A stretch of DNA of 5,818 nt from the NCBI GenBank assembly GCA_041749275.1, contig JBGTBQ010000028.1:1-5818 (forward strand), in the 5' to 3' direction. The stretch is from JBGTBQ01 sp041749275 (GTDB taxonomy: Bacteria; Acidobacteriota; Blastocatellia; Pyrinomonadales; Pyrinomonadaceae). Every line of letters begins with the position of its first letter. The stretch's first letter is position 1. The notes under the pieces were generated by a model. It was not told where the DNA came from and did no database searches. It saw only the letters and a list, made by a program, of their open reading frames with translations. Position numbers and translations under genes: made by a program. Shown here piece after piece: positions 1 through 5,818 of this stretch.

Positions 1-1
1 C

Positions 2-337
2 GACGCGCTCCACGCGCGCGGCGTGGCATTGACTAAACGGATGTGGGACGGCCTTTCGGAGATCGAAGGCGTGACGCTCTACGGCCCACCGCCCGCCGCG
101 CCGCGCACGCCGACCGTCGCCTTCACGGTGCGCGGCGTCACGTCCACGGACGTTGCCCGCCGTCTCGCCGCGCGCGGCGTCTTCGCCTCGAACGGCGACT
201 TTTACGCCGCCACCATCGTCGAGCGTTTGGGGCTTAGTGAAGAAGGGCTGGTGCGCGCGGGCTGCGCCTGCTACACAAGCGAGGAAGAGGTCGAGCGATT
301 GATCGAAGGCGTGCGTGAGGCCACACGCGGCGACTAA
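2..337 (+). CDS. Cysteine desulfurase-like class-V aminotransferase, C-terminal part (5' end outside window)
   Basis: Only the last 111 residues are present; the reading frame is open to the left edge, so the GTG at 23 is internal and not a start. The segment matches the small C-terminal domain of PLP-dependent class-V aminotransferases of the SufS/CsdA fold. It has a strand and turn (GVFASNGDFYA), a helix (VERLGL), then the VRAGCACYTSEEEVERL block that corresponds to the RASFYLYNTEEE block of SufS. The Arg of that block (codon 254-256), which in SufS binds the substrate carboxylate, is kept. The residue aligned with the SufS catalytic Cys is Tyr (codon 203-205), so sulfur transfer by the usual persulfide mechanism is doubtful. 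The wording of the segment resembles the VC1184-type 'cysteine desulfurase-like' subfamily, from memory. The PLP lysine lies outside the window. The fold is fairly sure; the substrate is unknown. Confidence 0.82.
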   Translation, partial: DALHARGVALTKRMWDGLSEIEGVTLYGPPPAAPRTPTVAFTVRGVTSTDVARRLAARGVFASNGDFYAATIVERLGLSEEGLVRAGCACYTSEEEVERLIEGVREATRGD

Positions 338-389
338 AGTCGGAACTCTGAATGCTTGGCGGTCGCTCGTTCATGTTTTCCGTGTCTCG

Positions 390-534
390 ATCTTTTAGGT
401 CGGTTTTCGATTCAGTGTATGGGAAAGTCAGAACCGCCTGCGGTAGCGGGCGGTCTGTCAGCGCTCACGAGAGACCGCCCGCTACCGCAGGCGGTTCTGA
501 CCCGTACACGCAATTGAAACCGATCTAAAAAGAT
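390..534. repeat. Long imperfect palindrome filling the gap before the amidase gene
   Basis: The two halves of this segment pair almost throughout. Outer arms 393-406 and 517-530 pair over 14 bp with one G-T wobble, extended by 390-392 with 532-534 across one bulged A. Middle arms 415-422 and 502-509 pair over 8 bp with one wobble. The inner arms form a perfect 30-bp inverted repeat. The interruptions are short: 407-414 against 510-516, and 423-426 on one side only. It could be a miniature transposable element, a large RNA hairpin, or a decayed longer palindrome. It holds no credible ORF. The palindromy is read directly; its nature is inferred. Confidence 0.75.
427..501. repeat. Perfect 30-bp inverted repeat with 15-nt loop (core of the long palindrome)
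   Basis: Arms 427-456 and 472-501 are exact reverse complements; the loop is 457-471. Each arm carries its own smaller inverted repeat (ACCGCC and GGCGGT), so it could fold as one long hairpin or as two smaller ones, as REP/BIME-type elements do. No T-run follows on the + strand, so a simple intrinsic terminator is unlikely, although an RNA with this stem would be extremely stable and could limit read-through from the upstream aminotransferase gene or protect its 3' end. Confidence 0.9.
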
Positions 535-570
535 TGAATTGAGCGCAATTCACGCGAAGAGAGAAACGTC

Positions 571-2235
571 ATGATGCGACGCGACGAAGAGACGCGCGAC
601 GGCTCGCCCGTGAGCCGACGTGAATTCATTAGGGCCGGCGTGCTCGGCGGACTCGCCACTGTCGCCGCGCCCGCGCTCCCGGCTTCGCTTGCCGCCGCGC
701 CCCTTGCGGCGCGACTCGTCGAGTTGGAAGAGGCGACCATCGCGCAACTGCAAGAGTGGATGCGTGCGGGTCGCCATTCGGCGCGTGAGATTACCCAAGA
801 CTACCTTGAGCGCATCGAGAAGATTGATAGGAACGGCCCCGCCGTCAACTCCATCATCGAGACCAACCCGGACGCGCTCGCCATCGCCGACGCGCTCGAC
901 CGCGAGCGCAAGGCCGGGCGCACGCGCGGACTGCTCCACGGCATCCCGCTTCTCATCAAAGACAACATAGACACCGCCGACCGCATGATGACCACCGCCG
1001 GCTCGCTCGCGCTCGTCGGCGCGAAGCCGCAACGCGATGCTTTCATCGTGCAAAGATTAAGAGACGCAGGCGCTGTTCTCATCGGCAAGACGAATCTCAG
1101 CGAGTGGGCCAACTTCCGCTCGACCCATTCGACGAGCGGTTGGAGCGGGCGCGGCGGGCAGACCTTGAACCCTTACGCGCTCGACCGTAATCCGTGCGGC
1201 TCAAGCTCCGGCTCGGGCGCGGGCGTAGCCGCCAACCTCTGTCTCGCGGCCATCGGCACGGAGACGGACGGCTCCATCGTCTGCCCCTCGTCCGCGTGCG
1301 GCATCGTCGGCATCAAGCCCACGCTCGGACTCGTCAGCCGCGCCGGCATCATCCCTATCGCGCACAGCCAAGACACCGCCGGCCCGATGGCGCGCAACCT
1401 GACGGACGCAGCCATCCTGCTCGGCGCGCTCACCGGCATTGACGCGCGCGACGCCGCCACGAACGCGAGCCGTGGCAAGTCGCAAACGGACTACACGCGC
1501 TTTCTCGACCCGGCGGGCTTGCGCGGCGCGCGCATCGGCGTCGCGCGAAAATTTTTCGGCTTCAACGACAAGGTTGACGCGCTGATGAAAGACGCGCTCG
1601 ACGTGATGAAGCGAAGCGGCGCTGTCATCGTTGACCCGGCGGACATCCCCTCGCACGGCAAGTTCGACGACTCGGAGTTCGAGGTGCTGCTCTATGAGTT
1701 CAAGGCTGACCTCAACAAATATCTTGCCGCGCTCGCGCCGGGTGAACACCCGCGCACGCTGAAAGCCCTCATCGAATTCAACGAGCGACACCGCGACAAG
1801 GAGATGCCCTACTTCGGTCAGGAGATTTTTATCCGCGCCGAGGCAAAGGGGCCGCTGACGGAGCGCGCCTACCGGCTCGCGCTCGCCAAAAACCTCCGCC
1901 TCTCACGCGCGCAAGGCATTGATGCCGTGATGACGAAAAACCGTCTCGACGCCATCGTCGCGCCCACGGGCGGCCCGGCGTGGACGACCGATCTGCTGAA
2001 CGGCGACCACTTCACCGGCGGCAGCTCCAGCCCGGCGGCGGTCGCCGGCTACCCGAACATCAACGTCCCCGCCGGCTTTATCGCGGGCCTGCCCGTCGGC
2101 ATCTCCTTCTACGGTCGCGCCTACTCGGAACCCGTGCTCCTTAAAATCGCCTACGCCTACGAGCAGGCGACAAAGCACCGTCGGCCTCCGCGCTTTCCGC
2201 CGCACGCGGACTTGTCGCCCCGGAACAGATTTTGA
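571..2235 (+). CDS. Tat-exported amidase-signature hydrolase, peptide amidase-like
   Basis: This 554-residue protein is a complete amidase-signature (AS) enzyme that hydrolyses amide C-N bonds. The N-terminus has a twin-arginine signal (SRREFI, residues 15-20), a hydrophobic stretch at about 23-42 and an Ala-rich cleavage region near 38-48, so folded export is predicted. The catalytic Lys is K130 (LLIKDNID). The Ser/Gly loop is CGSSSGSG (209-216), with the cis-Ser at S211 or S212, and the nucleophile is S235 in GTETDGSIVCPSS. The run GLVSRAGIIPI followed by SQDTAGPMAR (253-275) and WANFRST (179-185) strongly recalls Stenotrophomonas maltophilia peptide amidase (Pam), which removes C-terminal amides from peptides. 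AS enzymes vary widely in substrate, so the exact amide is uncertain; GatA is unlikely given the signal peptide. ATG codons stand at 571 and 574; only a purine-rich stretch (GAAGAGAG) precedes them. The gene is isolated by palindromes on both sides and is probably monocistronic. Confidence 0.9.
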   Translation: MMRRDEETRDGSPVSRREFIRAGVLGGLATVAAPALPASLAAAPLAARLVELEEATIAQLQEWMRAGRHSAREITQDYLERIEKIDRNGPAVNSIIETNPDALAIADALDRERKAGRTRGLLHGIPLLIKDNIDTADRMMTTAGSLALVGAKPQRDAFIVQRLRDAGAVLIGKTNLSEWANFRSTHSTSGWSGRGGQTLNPYALDRNPCGSSSGSGAGVAANLCLAAIGTETDGSIVCPSSACGIVGIKPTLGLVSRAGIIPIAHSQDTAGPMARNLTDAAILLGALTGIDARDAATNASRGKSQTDYTRFLDPAGLRGARIGVARKFFGFNDKVDALMKDALDVMKRSGAVIVDPADIPSHGKFDDSEFEVLLYEFKADLNKYLAALAPGEHPRTLKALIEFNERHRDKEMPYFGQEIFIRAEAKGPLTERAYRLALAKNLRLSRAQGIDAVMTKNRLDAIVAPTGGPAWTTDLLNGDHFTGGSSSPAAVAGYPNINVPAGFIAGLPVGISFYGRAYSEPVLLKIAYAYEQATKHRRPPRFPPHADLSPRNRF

Positions 2236-2264
2236 TCAAGCTCGCCAATGACCGTCTCACCAAC

Positions 2265-2346
2265 GACCGTTTAGAGGCGGGCAATGCCCGCCGTCTCAAG
2301 TTACCCGCAGCTTGAGGCGGCGGGCATTGCCCGCCTCTAAACGGTC
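2265..2346. repeat. 36-bp-arm inverted repeat, copy 1 (REP/BIME-like), possible terminator
   Basis: Arms 2265-2300 and 2311-2346 pair over 36 bp with a single G-T wobble (2294 with 2317); the loop is the 10 nt 2301-2310. Each arm contains the 17-mer GGCGGGCAATGCCCGCC, itself a palindrome around one central base. It starts 30 nt after the amidase stop codon, where it may end or stabilise that transcript, but no clear T-run follows. A second copy occurs downstream of boxB, at 5753 to the window edge, so this is a dispersed repeat and not a one-off terminator. Confidence 0.92.
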
Positions 2347-2411
2347 GGTAAAGTAATCTGAAAAACGCTGGAGAGTTTCGGCTTGCCCGCGAAATGCATT
2401 CCGGCGGCGCG

Positions 2412-2416
2412 GGAGG
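2412..2416 (+). promoter_or_regulatory. Strong Shine-Dalgarno GGAGG upstream of a TTG start alternative for boxC
   Basis: GGAGG is followed after 5 nt by TTG at 2422, in frame with boxC, and would add 18 residues. It overlaps the edge of a TATAAT box, so the two readings compete: if TATAAT is a promoter -10, the transcript starts after this site and it cannot serve translation. GGAGG may simply be chance in GC-rich DNA. Confidence 0.35.
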
Positions 2417-2422
2417 TATAAT
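2417..2422 (+). promoter_or_regulatory. boxC: Candidate -10 box TATAAT for boxC (and perhaps boxB)
   Basis: An exact TATAAT sits 54 nt before the preferred boxC ATG, just after the copy-1 palindrome that would separate it from the amidase unit. The hexamers at 16-18 nt upstream match the -35 consensus TTGACA poorly (about 2 of 6), so the promoter would depend on an activator, another sigma factor or lineage-specific rules. A start near 2429 would leave a leader of about 47 nt. Confidence 0.35.
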
Positions 2423-2475
2423 TGCGGTTTCGTGCCACGGCACTAATCCCAATATATGGAGTTCGGTTCGCCGGA

Positions 2476-4107
2476 ATGATTAATTTCGACACCACGCCGG
2501 AGCAGTACAAGCACTGGAAACTGACGGTTGACGGCCCCGTCGCTACGCTCTCGATGGACGTGCAAGAGGACGAGACGATAGCCGAGGGCTACAAGCTCAA
2601 GCTCAACTCTTACGACCTCGGCGTTGACATCGAACTCGCCGACGCCGTCCAGCGTCTGCGCTTCGAGCACCCGGAAGTACGAGTCGTCGTCGTCACCAGT
2701 CTCAAGCCGCGCATCTTCTGCGCGGGCGCGAACATCTACATGCTCGGCACCTCGGCCCACGGCTTCAAGGTCAACTTCTGCAAATTCACGAACGAGACGC
2801 GCTGCTCCATCGAAGACGCTTCGCGCCACTCCGGCCAGCGTTACGTCGCCGCCCTGAACGGCACGGCTTCGGGCGGCGGCTACGAGTTGGCGATTGCGTG
2901 CGACGAAATCTATCTCGTTGACGATGGCAACTCCGCCGTCTCTTTGCCGGAAGTGCCGCTGCTCGGCGTGCTGCCGGGCACCGGCGGTCTCACACGTCTC
3001 GTGGACAAACGCAAGGTGCGCCGCGACCGCGCCGATGTCTTCTCGACGCTCGCCGAAGGTTTGAAGGCGCCGCGCGCGAAGGAGTGGGGACTGATTGACC
3101 TCCATTTCCCGACGAGCAAGTTTCAGGAGGGCGCCGCCGCGCGCGTGCGGGAAATCGTGGAAGGCGCGGGCGAAAACAAAGTCGGCCCCGGCATCAAGCT
3201 CAATCCGCTCGAAGTCGAAGCGAGCGAGGCGGGACGCGAATACAAATACGTGAGCGTCAGCTACAACCGCGAAGGGCGTTACTGCGACTTGACGGTGCGC
3301 GGCCCCAAAGCGGACTTGCCGACGACGCCGGATGAAATCGTCAAACTCGGCGATGCGTATTGGCCCCTGCGCGCCTATCGTGAACTGGACGACGCGCTAT
3401 TGCACATGAGGATGAACGAGCCGGAGATCGGCCTCGTCTGCGTGCGGACGGAAGGCGAGATCGAGCACGTTTTGAAAGTTGATGAGACGCTCGTCGAGCA
3501 CCGCGACCATTGGCTCGTGCGTGAGATTATCCTGCACATGGCGCGCGTCCTGCGCCGTCTCGATTTGACGGCGAAGAGCATCTTCGCGCTGGTCGAGCCG
3601 GGCGGCTCGTTCGCCGGCAACCTGCTCGAACTGCTGTTGGCCGCGGATCGCGTCTACATGCTGAACGACCCGGAACGGAAGGTCGAGATTGCCGTGGGCG
3701 AGTTGAACGCGGGCGCGCTGCCGATGTCGAACGGCCTCACGCGGCTCCAGTCGCGTTTCCTCGCCGAGCCTGAACAAGCCGATGAAGTGCTCGCGCACGA
3801 AGGCGTCTTCGATGCGGAGGCGGCGGAAGAGGCGGGACTCGTCACCTTCGCGCCGGACGATCTGGACTGGGAAGACGAACTGCGCGTCGCCATCGAAGAG
3901 CGCACCTCGCTCTCGCCCGACGCGCTGACGGGCATGGAAGCCAGCTTGCGTTTCGCCGGCCCCGAAACGCTCGACACGAAGATTTATGGACGGCTCACGG
4001 CATGGCAGAACTGGATTTTCCAGCGCCCCAACGCCGTCGGCCCACAGGGCGCACTGACGAACTACGGCAAGCCGACGCAGCCGCGGTTCGATTACAAGAG
4101 AACGTGA
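2476..4107 (+). CDS. boxC: 2,3-epoxybenzoyl-CoA dihydrolase (benzoyl-CoA-dihydrodiol lyase) BoxC
   Basis: BoxC (EC 4.1.2.44) is a cytoplasmic crotonase-superfamily enzyme that adds two waters to 2,3-epoxybenzoyl-CoA and cleaves the ring, giving formate and 3,4-didehydroadipyl-CoA semialdehyde. The 543 residues from this ATG match BoxC from end to end. They include HWKL near 13-16, YKLKLNSYDLGVDIEL (39-54), the CoA/oxyanion-hole motif FCAGANIYML (81-90), GGGYELA (133-139), SLPEVPLLGVLPGTGGLTRL (156-175) and the C-terminal signature GRLTAWQNWIFQRPNAVG (505-522). The first crotonase domain spans about 1-230 and a second crotonase-like domain about 270-543, the usual length for the family. Similarity to known BoxC begins at MINFDTTPEQY, so ATG 2476 is preferred, though its only ribosome site is GGAG 14 nt upstream; TTG 2422 with GGAGG is the alternative. 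boxB follows on the same strand after 91 nt, encoding the enzyme that makes its substrate. Confidence 0.95.
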   Translation: MINFDTTPEQYKHWKLTVDGPVATLSMDVQEDETIAEGYKLKLNSYDLGVDIELADAVQRLRFEHPEVRVVVVTSLKPRIFCAGANIYMLGTSAHGFKVNFCKFTNETRCSIEDASRHSGQRYVAALNGTASGGGYELAIACDEIYLVDDGNSAVSLPEVPLLGVLPGTGGLTRLVDKRKVRRDRADVFSTLAEGLKAPRAKEWGLIDLHFPTSKFQEGAAARVREIVEGAGENKVGPGIKLNPLEVEASEAGREYKYVSVSYNREGRYCDLTVRGPKADLPTTPDEIVKLGDAYWPLRAYRELDDALLHMRMNEPEIGLVCVRTEGEIEHVLKVDETLVEHRDHWLVREIILHMARVLRRLDLTAKSIFALVEPGGSFAGNLLELLLAADRVYMLNDPERKVEIAVGELNAGALPMSNGLTRLQSRFLAEPEQADEVLAHEGVFDAEAAEEAGLVTFAPDDLDWEDELRVAIEERTSLSPDALTGMEASLRFAGPETLDTKIYGRLTAWQNWIFQRPNAVGPQGALTNYGKPTQPRFDYKRT

Positions 4108-4187
4108 GAAAGACGTGAACGGCACGCAGCATTTGACGCTCATAATTCATCTGAACTCAGGCGTCGCGTTTGAGATCGTTTATGAGT

Positions 4188-4194
4188 GAGGGGG
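4188..4194 (+). promoter_or_regulatory. boxB: Ribosome binding site of boxB
   Basis: The purine run GAGGGGG ends 4 nt before the ATG at 4199 (its GAGG part ends 7 nt before). It supports this start and independent initiation of boxB, as boxC ends too far upstream for translational coupling. Confidence 0.7.
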
Positions 4195-4198
4195 CATA

Positions 4199-5605
4199 AT
4201 GGAGTTATACGAACGGATTCCTAATAACGTAAATCTCTCGGAAGACAAGCGGCTTCTGCGGGCGCTGGAGCAGTGGCTGCCCAACTATCTCGACTGGTGG
4301 CGCGAGATGGGGCCGGACGGTTTTCAGGAGAAGGACGTGTGGCTTCGCACCGCCATCAGCGTGGACACCGACGGCTGGGCGAACTTCGACTACGTGAAGA
4401 TGCCCGACTATCGCTGGGGCATCTTCCTGAAGCCCGCCACGCCTGACGCGCGCATCGGCTTTGGCGACAACTACGGCAAGCCCGCCTTTCAGGAAGTGCC
4501 CGGCGAGTTCAGAAACGCGCTACGGCGCATCATCGTGACGCAGGGGGATACCGAACCGGCGTCGGTCGAGCAGCAGCGGCGTCTGGGACACACCTCCCCC
4601 TCGCTCTACGACATGAGAAATCTCTTTCAGGTGAACGTCGAGGAAGGTCGCCACCTGTGGGCGATGGTCTATCTGCTCCACAAGTATTTCGGGCGCGACG
4701 GACGCGACGAAGCCGACGCCATGCTCGAACGCCGTTCGGGCAACCCCGACAAGCCGCGCATTCTCGAAGCCTTCAACCAGCCCTGCGACGACTGGCTCAA
4801 CTTCTACTGCTTTACGATGTACACCGACCGCGACGGCAAGTACCAGCTTTCGGCGCTCGCCGAATCCGGCTTCGAGCCGCTCGCGCGCACCTGCCAGTTC
4901 ATGTTGACGGAAGAGGCGCACCACCTCTTCGTCGGCGAGACCGGCGTCGGGCGCATCGTCAAACGCACGGCTGAGTTGATGAAAGAGAATCCGAACGAGG
5001 ACGTGAGGAACGTGGGCGGCATCCCGCTTGACATCATCCAGCGCCACATCAACTTCTGGTTCTCTTATTCGCTCGATCTCTTTGGCGGCGAGGTCAGCTC
5101 GAACTCGGCGGACTTCTTCGCCGCCGGACTCAAAGGACGCTATCAGGAGCAGAAGAACTACGAAGAGCACACCGCCGCGAACGAAATTTTCACGCTGCTC
5201 GTCGTCGAAGACGGCAAGCTCGTCCCGCGTGAAATCCCCTTACGCAACGCCTTGAACGAAGTGCTGCGCGGCGAGTACGTCGCGGATTGCGAACGCGCGC
5301 TCAATCGCTGGAACGGCTATCTCGCGGAGGAGGGCGTCGTCGAGCAGTTGACCTTACCGAGCACACGCTTCCACCGTCACGTCGGCGAATACGCCGGCCA
5401 CTACTTCGACCCCGAAGGCAAAATCATCACCGTCGAAGAGTTCGAAAGCCACCGCACCGAATGGCTCCCGACCGCCGAAGACCGCGCGTACCTTCAGAGC
5501 ATCATGCGCGCCGTCACCGAGCCGGGCCGGATCGCTAACTGGATCGCACCGCCCCCCACCGGCATCAAGGGCAAGCCTTTCGAGTTCGAGTACGTGCGGC
5601 TGTGA
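4199..5605 (+). CDS. boxB: Benzoyl-CoA 2,3-epoxidase, diiron oxygenase subunit BoxB
   Basis: BoxB (EC 1.14.13.208) uses O2 and electrons from the BoxA flavin/iron-sulfur reductase to form the 2,3-epoxide of benzoyl-CoA in the cytoplasm, the defining step of the aerobic hybrid benzoate pathway. The 468 residues fit the family length (about 470) and show a four-helix diiron core. Ligands are expected at Q115 and E119 (IIVTQGDTEP), E149 and H152 (VEEGRH), D210 (MYTDRDGKY), and E239 and H242 (LTEEAHHLF). These sit one residue below the Azoarcus BoxB positions as I recall them (Q116, E120, E150, H153, D211, E240, H243), so the metal site looks intact. Other blocks include NYLDWWREMGPDGF (29-42), RWGIFLKPA (72-80) and NFWFSYSLDLFGGEVSSNSA (285-304). 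No signal peptide or membrane segment is seen. It is probably co-transcribed with boxC; the reductase gene boxA is not in the window. Confidence 0.96.
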   Translation: MELYERIPNNVNLSEDKRLLRALEQWLPNYLDWWREMGPDGFQEKDVWLRTAISVDTDGWANFDYVKMPDYRWGIFLKPATPDARIGFGDNYGKPAFQEVPGEFRNALRRIIVTQGDTEPASVEQQRRLGHTSPSLYDMRNLFQVNVEEGRHLWAMVYLLHKYFGRDGRDEADAMLERRSGNPDKPRILEAFNQPCDDWLNFYCFTMYTDRDGKYQLSALAESGFEPLARTCQFMLTEEAHHLFVGETGVGRIVKRTAELMKENPNEDVRNVGGIPLDIIQRHINFWFSYSLDLFGGEVSSNSADFFAAGLKGRYQEQKNYEEHTAANEIFTLLVVEDGKLVPREIPLRNALNEVLRGEYVADCERALNRWNGYLAEEGVVEQLTLPSTRFHRHVGEYAGHYFDPEGKIITVEEFESHRTEWLPTAEDRAYLQSIMRAVTEPGRIANWIAPPPTGIKGKPFEFEYVRL

Positions 5606-5673
5606 GGGAAAATCAGAAGGATGAGCGCGGAACGCTGAACCGAGTTCATTCGAGAGGCACAGAGCGGAAAGAA

Positions 5674-5705
5674 AACGCCCGCCGGCTTTATAGCTTGCGG
5701 GCGTT
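5674..5705 (+). terminator. Terminator-like hairpin after boxB
   Basis: AACGCCCGC (5674-5682) pairs perfectly over 9 bp with GCGGGCGTT (5697-5705). The loop 5683-5696 can form a small inner GCT/AGC stem. An A-run lies before it and ATAGTTT after it, so the T-tract is weak and interrupted. It sits 68 nt after the boxB stop and is the best candidate for the end of a boxC-boxB transcript. It could act on either strand. Confidence 0.55.
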
Positions 5706-5752
5706 ATAGTTTCATCACTGATCTAGAGCAATTTGCGAATCACTTTACCAAT

Positions 5753-5818
5753 CGTTTAGAGGCGGGCAATGCCCGCCGTCTTAAGCACCGTGAATTGAGG
5801 CGGCGGGCATTGCCCGCC
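5753..5818. repeat. 36-bp-arm inverted repeat, copy 2 (cut by window edge)
   Basis: This is the same element as at 2265-2346. It begins CGTTTAGAGGCGGGCAATG, and 5761-5784 pairs with 5795-5818 apart from a few wobbles or mismatches, across a 10-nt loop. Arm sequences are nearly identical between copies while the loop is unrelated, and this copy is 2 nt shorter in that region. The rest of the right arm (expected CTCTAAACG) lies beyond the window. Both copies sit downstream of a gene. Confidence 0.88.

Noticed and set aside
390..534. Intrinsic terminator of the aminotransferase gene
   Set aside because: The stem is far longer than a terminator needs and no T-run follows the 30-bp core on the + strand; better treated as a repeat element, though it may still affect transcripts.
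514..542. TTGAAA (514-519) as the -35 box of an amidase promoter
   Set aside because: No acceptable -10 hexamer at 16-18 nt spacing, and it lies inside a palindrome arm, which explains its sequence.
550..1053. Open frame on the - strand across the start of the amidase gene
   Set aside because: It is antisense to the conserved amidase Tat signal and catalytic Lys region and matches no family I know; a shadow frame.
2265..2346. CRISPR repeat
   Set aside because: There are only two copies, 3.5 kb apart, with no spacers of regular length and no cas genes; it is a palindromic intergenic repeat.
3397..4143. Long open frame on the - strand (248 codons) across boxC
   Set aside because: It lies wholly opposite an unmistakable boxC and has low-complexity Arg/Ala-rich content typical of antisense frames in GC-rich codon usage.
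4133..4161. Internal promoter for boxB starting at TTGACG
   Set aside because: The hexamer 17 nt downstream (CTCAGG) does not resemble a -10 box, and the CATAAT at 4141-4146 has no matching -35.

Overview
The window is about 5.8 kb of GC-rich bacterial DNA with every gene on the + strand. It holds the 3' end of a class-V aminotransferase (cysteine desulfurase-fold) gene, a complete gene for a Tat-exported amidase-signature enzyme resembling bacterial peptide amidases, and two complete genes of the aerobic hybrid ('box') benzoate pathway: boxC (2,3-epoxybenzoyl-CoA dihydrolase) and boxB (diiron benzoyl-CoA 2,3-epoxidase). Protein features suggest a free-living, oxygen-using heterotroph that can degrade aromatic acids. 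The high GC, the unidirectional genes and the large palindromic repeats between genes would fit a soil Acidobacteriota-type genome (for example Blastocatellia). That placement is inference from general impression and no marker gene here proves it.

Layout: 2-337 is the aminotransferase tail. 338-570 is a gap almost filled by a long imperfect palindrome whose core is a perfect 30-bp inverted repeat. 571-2235 is the amidase. 2236-2475 is a gap with a 36-bp near-perfect inverted repeat and then a candidate promoter or ribosome binding site region. 2476-4107 is boxC (an alternative upstream TTG start lies at 2422). 4108-4198 is a 91-bp spacer ending in a good Shine-Dalgarno. 4199-5605 is boxB. 5606-5818 holds a terminator-like hairpin and a second copy of the 36-bp-arm repeat, cut by the window edge.

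BoxB and BoxC catalyse consecutive steps. BoxB epoxidises the ring of benzoyl-CoA with O2, and BoxC hydrolyses and opens the epoxide, releasing formate and the C6 semialdehyde-CoA. The pathway also needs the BoxA reductase, a benzoate-CoA ligase and the BoxD aldehyde dehydrogenase. None of these is in the window, and a terminator-like hairpin follows boxB, so they are probably encoded elsewhere or beyond the right edge. The amidase and the aminotransferase look like separate transcription units with no visible metabolic link to the box genes.

No RNA gene, CRISPR array, insertion sequence or clear novel multi-gene system was seen. The most noteworthy signals are the palindromic repeat families and the loss of the catalytic Cys position in the aminotransferase tail.
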